Assembly: GCA_009746045.1 (NCBI GenBank)
Contig: RPFO01000359.1
Coordinates: 718,662 to 782,661, forward strand
DNA: 64,000 nt
Source of the DNA: Mesostigma viride
Lineage: Eukaryota; Streptophyta; Mesostigmatophyceae; Mesostigmatales; Mesostigmataceae
Direction of reading: 5' to 3'
Positions 1 to 10,200 of the stretch are shown here, piece by piece (position 1 is the first letter of the stretch; each line of letters begins with the position of its first letter). The notes under the pieces were generated by a model. It did no database searches. It saw only the letters and a list, made by a program, of their open reading frames with translations, and had not been told where the DNA came from. The translations under genes and the position numbers were made by a program.

Positions 1-1743
1 CAATGCCCTTGGGGCCAGGCCAGGTCAGAATACTGATGCCGCCCTGGCTGGCCAAGCGGCTGGGGGCCTGCCAGACCAAGGGCGGTGTCGACCTGGCTGG
101 TGCGAGCAAGGTGTCCTACAAATGCATCTATCCCACGCTGTCTAATCTCGTCCGAAATACGTGGCATGCCCTGATACAAAGACTCTAATGACGGGCGCTT
201 GGAAAACCCTACGTTCAGGACCTGTCGGAGCATCCTGTAAACTGTGCCGTCTAGCTTAGCTGCCAGTGTGGGTGAGTGTCCACGCCTCGGCGCCATACGT
301 GAGCACCGTGAGGCCATACTAAGCCCCGGCCATGCAGGCGGAACTTCTATATATGTTCCAGTTGATATGAGCAAGGAGGGTCAAAAGTTCAAAATAGGTG
401 TTGTATAATTAATAGGTTACACAGCATCAAACATGCATCAAACATCATCAAGGAGACAACCAGCGCAGGCCAGAATTAAATCGGGAGAATCCGGACCATG
501 GTAGCTCGAGCCTGTCGGTATCTTGTCCGCGTTTTCGATCAGGATGAGCAATATCAAGGAGACAATTAACCAGCGCAGGAATATGAATGGAGATGGAAAT
601 GTGTAGCCTTGTGCAATGAAATTTTTCGCGCTGGCTTACGTGTAGAGCGACTAGAGTGACCTAGACGGTGGGGCCGGAAACAGCTTGCTTGATCATGACT
701 GCATGGATGACATCATAATTTTACTTGCATGGACATCGTGTGCGCATACAAAGGCATCACTCGATCACATCAAGGCATACCAGAGTCCTATGCTAAACCC
801 ATGGATGTTGCCTACAGAATTTAGCCAAGCCATGCCTATAATGGGACCCCCATGGATGTTGAATTTAGCCATGCTATGCCATATGCACGAGCCACGAGCC
901 ACGAGCCACGAGGTAGCCATGGCTGACGGCGGCGCTCATAACTTTCACGTTCAGTGAGCACCGAATTTAGTCGTGAATATCACAATCGCTTCGTCTTTCT
1001 AAGACGCACATGCTGATATAATTTTCCGACGCTATTACGCAATGAACGATGAGCAAACGCCCATCGACGCAACGCAGCCTGACGGCAGCGCTCGGCAATG
1101 AAAATACGTCTGCAGCTCCGGCTGCAGCTTCGCCATCAGGGCCGGAAGGCAGTGGTGATGTCCACTAGTCGCGCACTGGTGGTCGCCCAGAACCCTCCCG
1201 GGCTCTCCTCGCCCTCTGCATCGCCTGACCCAAAGCGCAGTCGCCCAGGCGAACCTGGCTGGTCTGAGCGCGATTTTGACGTCGATAGGCTCTTTACCAC
1301 CTTCGACGCCAACAGGCCTGCCTTTTTCGACATGCCATGCCATCAAGATACTGGAGCTCGTGTTTTACGGGTCACGCGCCTCACTGCTGGCCCTGTGCCA
1401 GCAACTCAATTTCAGTCCACACCCAGCTTTTCCGCAACGTCGAGCTGACGGCCGGTATTCCCACCGCGTCTCAGACTCGTCGACCAACCTGGCCGGCTGG
1501 TCTCGCCCCCGCCTTCAGCTCGCAGCTCTCTTTACCCTCACTAAGCCTAGGCTTCGCACGGGCCACCCCCTGAGTTCCCGCCGGTCAAGCAGGTTACCGG
1601 CAGGTCAAGGCGTAGGTGGCAGATCAAGGCAGTGTGTGACAGGCAGTGGCAGTCAGTGTGGGTGAGTGGCAGTGCGTGGGAGTTTGTGTGGCAGTGGCAG
1701 TGAGTGGCGGTGAGTGGAAATTGTGGGAGGGTGGGAAGGGCCG
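1..1743. other. Left flank without a recognisable gene
   Basis: I see no convincing coding region here. The open frames are short, overlap on both strands and have unstructured translations. The stretch holds low-complexity patches: a short tandem GAGCCAC run near 892-910, and a GTGGCAGTGAGTGG-like minisatellite at about 1640-1720. Composition and gene density differ from the packed region that begins at 2955. It may be host DNA beside an integrated virus, or a viral terminal or subtelomeric zone; the sequence alone does not decide. Confidence 0.6.
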
Positions 1744-2907
1744 GAGAGGCTGGAAAGGCTTCTTTTTCGTTTTTGGAGAAGGCTATCCACGTATAACCGG
1801 TGGGAAGGGGGTTGGCGGCTGTTGAAGGCCCTTTTCTGAAATAGAAGGCTATCCAACGCTAAGGGTTGTTAATGCCTGGAGAGGGTCTCTTAAATTTGGG
1901 AAGGGTTCTCTCAAAGTTCTCAAGGGGTGGCGTTGGAAAGGCTTCTCTGGAAAGGCTTCTTTTTAGGGGTATTTCTAAAACAAGTTGCAATATAGAAAAA
2001 GTTGGACCGACCATATGCATGTATGTATACGTATGCATGTATATATAGGAAAGTTCTGGCGGAGGTGGTCCAAAAAAGAAGGCTTTCCAGAGAAGGCTAT
2101 CCAACGCTGAGGGTCGGCGAGGTCGGGAGAGTGCCTCTTAAAAATGGCGAGGGTCGATCTGGGGTTGGCAAGGGGCGGCGTTGGAAAGGCTTCTCTTTTC
2201 GAAAAGGGCCTTCAGAGGGCGGCGGAGTGGGGTGACGGGGTGAAGGTGGAAAGGCTTCTCTTTCGGTCAAAAAGAAGGCTTTCCAGGGCGGGCAGGGGTT
2301 CTCGGGGGTCGAGGGTCTGCTCGACTCGGGGGGCGGGGCGGGCGGGAGAGGCTGGAAAGGCTTCTTTTTCGTTTTCGGAGAAGGCTATCCACGTATAATG
2401 GGTGGGAAGGGGGTAGCCACCCGTTGATGGGCTTTTTCTGAAATAGAAGGCTATCCAACGCTAAGGGTCGGTAATGTCTGGAGAGGGTCTCTTAAATTTG
2501 GGAAGGGTTCTCTCAAAGTTCTCAAGGGGTGGCGTTGGAAAGGCTTCTCTGGAAAGGCTTCTTTTTAGGGGTATTTCTAAAACAAGTTGCAATATAGAAA
2601 AAGTTGGACCGACCCATGTGCATGTATGTATGTATGCATGCATATATAGAATACTTCTGGACGGGGTGGTCGAAAAAAGAAGGCTTTCCAGAGAAGGCTA
2701 TCCAACGCCGAGGGTCGGCGAGGTCGGGGGAGGGTCTCTTAAATTTGGCGAGGGTTCTCTCGAGGTTCTCGGGGTGCGGCGTTGGAAAGGCTTCTCTTTT
2801 CGAAAGGGGCCTTCGAGGGTCGGGGCAGCGGGGTGAGGGGGGAGGTGGAAAGGCTTCTCTTTTGGTGGGGAAAGAAGGCTTTCCAGGTCGGGCGGGGGTT
2901 CTCGGAG
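1744..2907. repeat. 602-bp tandem duplication, two copies
   Basis: Two long direct copies lie head to tail: copy 1 starts at 1744 and copy 2 at 2346, a period of 602 bp. Long stretches are nearly identical, for example 1868-2010 against 2470-2612. Inside each copy the short motif GGAAAGGCTTCT and its relative AGAAGGCTATCC recur several times, so the unit is itself a mosaic of small repeats. A purine-pyrimidine ATGCATGTATGTATA tract sits in each copy (about 2013-2048 and 2617-2648). The frames that cross it are by-products of the repeat, not genes. Confidence 0.85.
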
Positions 2908-2954
2908 GTCGATGATATCCCCAAATATTATCTGCGCGGGAGGTATGGGTCGGT

Positions 2955-4376
2955 ATGGTCCGGACGGTATCGTGCGCTGCGGTTACGGCGCGGGGGTCTT
3001 ATTGCGCGAGGAAGCGGGCGGGCAGACGGCGGTTCTGCGTGCAGCACGCGCGGATGGAGAGCAGTCACGAGAGTGCCACGCGTCAGGCTCCGATTGGCCG
3101 GCGCTGTTCCAAAAAACATCGGGTGAGGGCGGAGGAGGTGGGCGGCAAGCGCAAGGCGGAGGGGGCTGCGGAGGGGGACGGGGACGGGGGGGACGGGGAG
3201 GACGAGGAGACGGACACGAGGGCCGCGAACGATTTGAGAGTGGGCGAGGTGAGAGGGTCGATGGACGCCAACGCGGGCAAGTCGCGGCGGATGCGGGGAG
3301 GGGAGGACGCGTGGACCGACCTGCTAGAGGGGGAGGGGCTGATCGGTAACATCGCCGGTAACCTGAGCACCCCCGACGCGGTGTCCCTGGCCAGAGCGGG
3401 GGGGAGGGGGGTCAGCGAGGCGGTGGGCAAGGTCCTTGAGAAGCGGTACAAGAAGGCGAAGGAGGACCTCGTCTGGGGGACCACGCAGGAAGATCTCGAG
3501 GAGAGGGCGACTCGGAAGAGGGACAAGTACGACGCGCAGGAGGAGGCGCACACGGAGCTTCAACTGGCGTACGAGAAGGCGTTGAGGGACTACAGGGACG
3601 GCAACAGGGCGGTGGTGAAGATGGTCCGAGAGAAGCTGCCTCACGTCAAGCGAAAGGACATGCATTTCCTCCCGTTCGATCGCCGCCACTGGGTCAGGCC
3701 CATGGCCAAGGGGAGGTGGAAGTTGTCCACGGCCGACGCGATGGCCGAGGCCGCCGATCTGATCGCGGAGAGAGCGGCAGAAGAGGGGTCGGGTGTGCCC
3801 GTTCGTAAGGAGCTGAGGGAACGGAGGGACGTCGCGTCCAGAGAACTGGGGGCTGTCAGGAGGATGGCGGGCAAGGAGAAGGGGTTGTGGACGCCCGCCT
3901 CGGGACGCGACCCCGTGTGGGACGACGTCGCCAGGATCCCCGGGTTCCAGGAACGGATCGCCGCCAATCTGGCGTTCAACGCGGAAGGCGATCTCAACCC
4001 CTGGGAACAGTTCAGCAGGGTCAACAGGGCGACCAACTTGGCCGCGAACAGGGCCATGCAGGTGGTCAAGCACGAGGAATCGCGGTCGTTGCTCAAGAAC
4101 AAGCGGAGAGCGGTCCCGCCGCTAGAAGTGTTGGAGGAAGAGTTGCAGGCGAAGGCGGAGAGACTCGGCTACGATTTGGACAACACGCCGGCGGATAAGA
4201 GGGACAAGCGGTATCTCGCCAAGGACCAGGAGCTGCAAGACTACAACGACCGGCTGGACGACGTGCGAAAGAAATTGAACAAGTACACGGACGAGTACAG
4301 GGACAAGACCAAGAAGCGTCACAGGGCGCTGGTGAAGTCGGCGACGGAGAGGGTCCGGCTCGCAAAACAGACGTAG
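2955..4376 (+). CDS. Cys/His-motif protein with F-box-like segment, function unknown
   Basis: A 473-residue basic, highly charged protein. The N-terminus (about residues 7-31) has a compact Cys/His pattern, C-x7-C-x10-C-x2-H, seen also at the N-termini of the proteins at 13325, 18100-18957 and 24560; it suggests a small zinc-binding module, similar to what I recall of DUF5763-type domains. Residues about 120-155 (LLEGEGLIGNIAG then DAVSLARAGG) resemble an F-box helical segment, weakly. The rest is Arg/Lys/Glu-rich and probably helical or coiled coil. The ATG at 2955 is chosen because it places the Cys/His motif at the extreme N-terminus as in the relatives. An AATAAA-like signal follows the stop. 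First clear gene right of the repeat zone. Function is not known. Confidence 0.8.
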   Translation: MVRTVSCAAVTARGSYCARKRAGRRRFCVQHARMESSHESATRQAPIGRRCSKKHRVRAEEVGGKRKAEGAAEGDGDGGDGEDEETDTRAANDLRVGEVRGSMDANAGKSRRMRGGEDAWTDLLEGEGLIGNIAGNLSTPDAVSLARAGGRGVSEAVGKVLEKRYKKAKEDLVWGTTQEDLEERATRKRDKYDAQEEAHTELQLAYEKALRDYRDGNRAVVKMVREKLPHVKRKDMHFLPFDRRHWVRPMAKGRWKLSTADAMAEAADLIAERAAEEGSGVPVRKELRERRDVASRELGAVRRMAGKEKGLWTPASGRDPVWDDVARIPGFQERIAANLAFNAEGDLNPWEQFSRVNRATNLAANRAMQVVKHEESRSLLKNKRRAVPPLEVLEEELQAKAERLGYDLDNTPADKRDKRYLAKDQELQDYNDRLDDVRKKLNKYTDEYRDKTKKRHRALVKSATERVRLAKQT

Positions 4377-4426
4377 AAAAAGCGTAAATAAAATCTAAGC
4401 GTCATGGTATACTACTCTCTGCAACC

Positions 4427-7165
4427 ATGGCCACGACTCTGGACAAACTGAGCGACGTGCGTTCTGGACGGCTCTACACTACGGCCCTGTTGGGAGACCT
4501 GGACTCCGAGGCGGCCGTGAAGGATCTGGTCGTCAAGGCCCAAGACAGCATCGTCATCAAACCGAATAATGGATTAGGGGCCAATTTGTACAAGAAACTC
4601 AAGATCCTCGGTTCCGCCGCCGTGGACGGGTCGCTGAATGTCGACAACGTCACGCTGGACGGCAACACCGTTTCCACTTCTTCCGGTTCTCTCTCGCTTT
4701 CGTCTACGGCCGGTTCGGTGCGCGTGGCGGACGTGGTCATTAACTCTTCCTCTCTCTCTCCTAACTCGGACGTGGATCTGACAATCGCAGGTGGCGCGAC
4801 CAAGTCGGTGCTGGTCGAGGGCGTCAAGTTCACCGACAACGCGGTGACCACTTCCAGCGGCACTCTGCAGTTGACATCGGCCGGCGCCTCGACGAACGCC
4901 ATCAAGGTCGGCGGCGTGACCGTGACGGATGCCAGTGTTTCGTCATCTACCACTAACGGTAACGTGACTCTGGCTTCTAACGGCACGGGGTCGGTGCTTC
5001 TGGACAACGTGAAGGTGAAGACCAACGGCATCACCAACAACGTGACGAATGCCGATCTGACGCTGACGTCTAACGGCACCGGGTCGGTGGTTATCGACAG
5101 CGTGAAGGTGAAGACCGCGGGCATCACCACCAGCAGCGGCACTCTCTCTCTGACTTCCGCCGGGGCTGCGGCCAACGCGGTGAACGTGGGCGGCATCACG
5201 GTGACGAACAACAGCATCAGCACAGGCAGCACCAGCGTGGCGGTTGCTAAGGATCTGACTCTGACCAGCACGGCGGGCGGCAGCGGTAAGGTGACCACCT
5301 CGGCCGGCAATCTGGAGCTGACGAGCACGGGCGGGACGGTGGCCGTGACGGGCGCGATGACGGTGAGTGGGGCCGTGACTGCGACGGGCGGGGTGACTAG
5401 CACGGGGGACATGACCGTGAACGGCAAGCTGTACGTCGCGGGTGTGGTAGATAGCACGAACGCTAGCGGGAAGCTGGAGGTGGCCGACAAGGCCGTCAAC
5501 CTGGGCCATCAGACCGTGTTCGAGAGCGTGATGAACTTCCCCTTCACAAACTACTCTGCTGGTACTTCCCAAAACTCGGTATCAAACGGTATTTTCTGTA
5601 AAACTGGGCCAGGTGCAGGAATCGGCATTTCACCCCCACGCGCGACAATCGACGCTTCAGGGAGTGCGTACAGTAACATTTTGTTTTATTACAATACAAA
5701 TGGCACGCTGATCCCCACCAACCTTTTGGACTTCAGCACTAACAACATCGACCTCGGTGTCACCTTGCAAATCGGATCCAGCCTCGTCAACGGTGCGACT
5801 AACCCTTACAACTTCTTCTGCATCGAACAGTCTGGCACCTCGCCTTACCCGTACTTGCGGTTGTTCACTAACAACGGCTCGCTCAAGCTGGAGACGCGCA
5901 ACACCGCAGGGACAATCACATCCTACACGTCCGACATGGTCAATTGCCTGAACGCCGCCGGTGCCTTCGCAATCACCATATCTTTGACAAACTCGGGAGG
6001 CAATAGCTCGGCCGCTCTTTCTTTTAGGAAGGACTCTGGAGCTCTGACCCCTATCACCTTCAGTGGGGGTGCTTCTGTCTCGTTGGGTACGGTTTTCCTC
6101 GCAGTCCCTACCGGCGTAATTGTTGGTAGTCTGGCCACCAATTACGCAAACAACAATTACTATGTGACCTCGGTGACTGCCAGCAAGAACGGCTTGGCTA
6201 CCAACGCAAACTCCGACAACTCCGGCATCTACGTGGACGGCAGCGCGTCCTACTCGAACCGCGCGCTGACCTGGCACATGGGCGCGTCCGAAACCGCGCA
6301 GGACAAGGGTGATTACACCGGCTCCTACTGGCACCTGGAGGGCGGCCAGCTCTTGCTGTCTCGCACCATCCTGGCCGCCGACCGAGAGGCCCCAGCCACC
6401 AACGTTAACCTGGCCACTCTCGCGAGCGGCGCTGACACGCTGCGATGGGAGTTCACCACCTCCAAGGCCAGCACCGTCGGTTCCGCCACCCTCAGCGGGT
6501 CTGGCACCGTGTCCGACGGCGTGCTAAAGTTGGTCGGGGCGCAGTTCGACACTGTCACCCCCGGCGTCACCGGCACGTTCTCTCTCATCATGAAGGTGTT
6601 GCCGCAGTTCGATCTGTCTACCGTGACCGCGCTCACCGACCTGATCGTGTACGGATATCTCCAGGTGCAGGTGGCGAGCGGCGGGTTCCTCGCTTTCTCG
6701 GACGGCGTCAACTCCGCCATCGTCATCGACACCGCCGTGCACGCCGAGCCGTTCACCATCTGCATGACCATGAGCGGGTCCGAGGCCAAGTTCTATCTGG
6801 ACGGCGCCCTCGTCGCTTCTTCGTCGAATGCGGATCTGGGCCCGACACCGCAGCTGGTCCTGAACGGCGGCTACGTCGGTGACGTGTGGTACGACGACGT
6901 CCGTTTCGTGGCCGGTCAGGCGCTGACCGCGGCCAACACGATGCTGTACGGTTGGCGCGAGATGTACGCAGCCGACCAGACGGTGACGTACGGGTTCCGG
7001 ATCTCAAACAGCGAGGGGTTGCAGCTTGTGAAGATTCGCGGTTCCGGCGGCAACGGGTGGGTCGGCGTGAACCCGGCGCCGAACACGGTAGGTAATGGCA
7101 ACACGCTCGGAGCCATCGGCACCTCTTCGGCGAGCGTGATCAACGAGAGCCAGATGTCTTATTAA
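4427..7165 (+). CDS. Fibre-like beta-solenoid/LamG surface protein, paralogue A
   Basis: A 912-residue Ser/Thr/Val/Gly-rich protein, probably a virion surface or fibre protein. Layout: N-terminal head (residues 1-95, DVRSGRLYTT and QDSIVIKPNNG motifs) shared with the proteins at 7228 and 20411; a solenoid of imperfect 20-30-residue beta repeats (about 95-360; VKVKTxGI, LTLTSNGTGSV); a unique domain (about 365-590); a conserved bridge (SGIYVDGSASYSNRALTWHMG); a concanavalin A/LamG-like domain (about 670-840; FYLDGALVASS, WYDDVRF); and a conserved tail ending NESQMSY. No signal peptide or membrane segment. It lies 62 bp before its tandem paralogue. The attachment role is inferred from domain type. 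Confidence 0.85.
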   Translation: MATTLDKLSDVRSGRLYTTALLGDLDSEAAVKDLVVKAQDSIVIKPNNGLGANLYKKLKILGSAAVDGSLNVDNVTLDGNTVSTSSGSLSLSSTAGSVRVADVVINSSSLSPNSDVDLTIAGGATKSVLVEGVKFTDNAVTTSSGTLQLTSAGASTNAIKVGGVTVTDASVSSSTTNGNVTLASNGTGSVLLDNVKVKTNGITNNVTNADLTLTSNGTGSVVIDSVKVKTAGITTSSGTLSLTSAGAAANAVNVGGITVTNNSISTGSTSVAVAKDLTLTSTAGGSGKVTTSAGNLELTSTGGTVAVTGAMTVSGAVTATGGVTSTGDMTVNGKLYVAGVVDSTNASGKLEVADKAVNLGHQTVFESVMNFPFTNYSAGTSQNSVSNGIFCKTGPGAGIGISPPRATIDASGSAYSNILFYYNTNGTLIPTNLLDFSTNNIDLGVTLQIGSSLVNGATNPYNFFCIEQSGTSPYPYLRLFTNNGSLKLETRNTAGTITSYTSDMVNCLNAAGAFAITISLTNSGGNSSAALSFRKDSGALTPITFSGGASVSLGTVFLAVPTGVIVGSLATNYANNNYYVTSVTASKNGLATNANSDNSGIYVDGSASYSNRALTWHMGASETAQDKGDYTGSYWHLEGGQLLLSRTILAADREAPATNVNLATLASGADTLRWEFTTSKASTVGSATLSGSGTVSDGVLKLVGAQFDTVTPGVTGTFSLIMKVLPQFDLSTVTALTDLIVYGYLQVQVASGGFLAFSDGVNSAIVIDTAVHAEPFTICMTMSGSEAKFYLDGALVASSSNADLGPTPQLVLNGGYVGDVWYDDVRFVAGQALTAANTMLYGWREMYAADQTVTYGFRISNSEGLQLVKIRGSGGNGWVGVNPAPNTVGNGNTLGAIGTSSASVINESQMSY

Positions 7166-7227
7166 TCGCGTCGAACGTTTCCTTTCCGCATTTCTTTTTT
7201 TTTCGCATGTAATTAGCATATAGACGA

Positions 7228-10200
7228 ATGCCGATCGATCAGCTAAGGGACCTGCGCTCTGGACGCCTGTACACCACGTCTCTCCTGGGAGACTCTGATT
7301 CGGACGCGGCCATCAAAGATTTGGTCGTGAAGGCGCAGGACAGCATCGTCATCAAACCCAATAATGGATTAGGGGCCAATCTGTACAAGAAACTCAAACT
7401 GCTCGGATCCACCACTGTGGACGGGTCTTTGAATGTCGACAACGTCACGTTGGACGGCAACACAGTGTCCACTTCTTCTGGCGCTCTCGCAATTTCTTCT
7501 AATTCCGGTTCTGTGCGTGTGGCCGACGTGGTAGTCACCTCTTCCTCTCTAGCCCCTTCCTCGGATGTGGACCTGACGATCGCAGGTGGCGCCACCAAGT
7601 CCGTCGTCATCGAAAACGTCAAGTTCACCGATAACGAGGCGACCACCACCGGCGGCGTTCTGGAGCTGAGTTCTGGTGGCTCGTCGTTGAACGCCATCAA
7701 GGCGGGAGGGGTGACTGTGACGGATGCAAGCGTTTCCTCTTCTACGACGAACGGCAACCTGACGGTGGCTTCTAACGGGACCGGATCTGTCCTGGTGGAC
7801 AACGTGAAGGTGAAGACGAACGGCATTAGCAACAACGTTACGAACGCCGATCTGACCTTGACGTCTAACGGCACGGGCTCGGTGGTGATCGACAGCGTGA
7901 AGGTGAAGACGGCTGGAATCACTACGAGCAGCGGGACGTTGGCTCTAACGTCTGCGGGCGCTACGGCCAACCTGGTGAACGTGGGCGGTGTCACGGTGAC
8001 GAACAACAGCCTTAGCACCGGCAGCACCACGCTCACGGTGGCGAAGGACTTGACTCTGACTAGCACGGCTGGGGGGAGCGGTAAGGTGACTACGTCTGCA
8101 GGTAATCTGGAACTGACAAGCACGGGAGGGACGGTTGCGGTGACGGGGGCGGCGACTGTGAGCGGGACAGTGACCGCAACTGGTGGTGTCACTAGCACTG
8201 GAGATGTGACCGCGAACGGTAAACTGTACGTGGCTGGCGTGGTCGACAGCACGAACGCTAGCGGGAAGCTCGAGGTGGCTGACAAGGCAGTCAACCTGGG
8301 TCATCAGGACGCGTCTGTGACCGTCGCCGACTTCCAAATGGATAACAAAACTGGTAATTATCCTGCCCAGATTACTAGTAACAACTCGGTAGCGAACGGT
8401 CTCAAGTTGATCGTGTCAGGCGCGGACGTGTCGGGAGGAAAGGTGTTGATAAAGTCTGACAAAACAAGCAGCGCCGCCGTTATTTATTACAATTCACAGT
8501 ACACAGAAATCCCTACTTCCATCCTAAACGTAGGCGCCGAGAACTTCACTGTCGAGTGGCAGGCTTCTCTAACTGGGGCTCTTCTAAACAACGCGGCGGC
8601 TGGTGTTCACACGTTTTGGATGTATCAGACAGTCGGCGGGACTACTGGGAGTTACATCAGGATGTATACGCACACCACTGGAGGGATGCGGCTGTATTTG
8701 TACGGCAAAACAGGTTTTGGGTCCTTATGGCTGAATTCTGACTCTGGAAACTTTCTAAATTCGGCTGGTTCGTGGGTCGTTAGGTTGTCTTTCGTTTGGA
8801 CCAATGGACGATGTTTGGGAACGTTCTCGACCTCGAAAGACGGGGGTGAGTTCATCCCGCTCACATTTTCGGCAAGCACTACCTACGATTACACCAATTA
8901 CATATCGTCATCCACGTCCTCTTTCACGTTTGGGACGCTATCGGGCCCGTGCAACCAAGACTATAGCATTGAATACGCTAAGGTCACAAAAGGATCTCCA
9001 TCCACCAACACGGCCTCTGACAACTCGGGTATCTACGTGGACGGAAGCGCGTCCTACTCGAACCGCGCGCTGACCTGGCACATGGGAGCTAGCGAAACGT
9101 CCCAGGACAAGGGCGACTACACGGGGTCCTATTGGCACCTGGAGGGTGGTCAGCTGTTGCTGTCACGCACTATCTTGGCGGCCGACCGCGAGGCGCCTGG
9201 GGCGGGGGTCAACCTCGCGTCCTTGCCAAGCGGGTCGGACACCACGCGATGGGAATTCAATTCCGGCGCGGTGTCGGAGGTCGGGTCCAAGACGTTGACG
9301 CTCAACGGAGGCGCGTCCGTCTCGGGAGGCGTCCTGCGTCTCGACGCTTCAGGGACCCAGAGCGCCACGTGCACCAGCTCTCTGCCTTCGGGCACGTTCT
9401 CCGTCATCGCTAAGGTGTTCCCGGGGGCCGACCTGAGTCTCTCCGCCGCCGACGCCCTCGCTCTGTTGTCGTACGGCCCCACGGCGCTGACCGTGCTGGA
9501 CACGGGCAAGCTGAGGATCACGGACGGCGTCACTCCTGCCGAGACGTCGTCGGATGTCGTCGGGTCCACCCCGTTCACGGTGGCTATCGTTCGCGACGGA
9601 TCTCTTTCTTCTACGCGTCTCTACGTGGACGGCTCGCTCGCCGCTACCATCGCGTCGTCAGCGGACGTCGGGAGCGCTGCGAGCGAGTGGTTGGGCAAGT
9701 GGGAGTTCGAGAACTCGCTGTCTAACACGGGAGCGGGGACGTCCAGCGGTGCATTTACGAAGGCGGCAGGGTCCACGTTATCCGCAACCGCTCTGGCTGT
9801 ACCGATAACCGGCGCGGGGAATGTGAATTACGTCTGGGCTCAGGAGATGAACACGACCGGCGTCACTGCCGACGACGGGTTCGGGATGTTCGCGGTGGAG
9901 GTGAAGGCGAGCGTCGCCACCACCGGATATGCGAACGTCTTCACGCTGGGTCAGGATCACGCCTCAAAGGGCGCTGGTGAGAGGATCACGCTGTATGCAG
10001 CGAATTCCGGATCCGCCTTTTGGCTCACGACGGAGCCCAACTTCACGCGAGTGCCTAACGCGAACGACAACTACCTCAACATCCCCTACGCGTATCTGAC
10101 ATCTCTGGGTCTGTCTCCGCCCACCGACGGGCTGTCCCACAAGTACAAACTCCTCAGGAAGGCGTTGGACGGCTCGATCACGAACACGGCCGATCAGACG

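Noticed and set aside
1035-2915. Many open frames of 60-130 codons in the left flank
   Set aside because: They overlap on both strands, are made mostly of the repeat sequence and have low-complexity translations; they change with the repeat rather than showing codon constraint.
4474-5499. Long minus-strand frames opposite the fibre genes (also 7239-8294)
   Set aside because: They are mirror images of a repetitive Thr/Ser/Val-coding strand; the translations are Val/Thr/Pro low complexity and the plus-strand proteins have clear paralogues.
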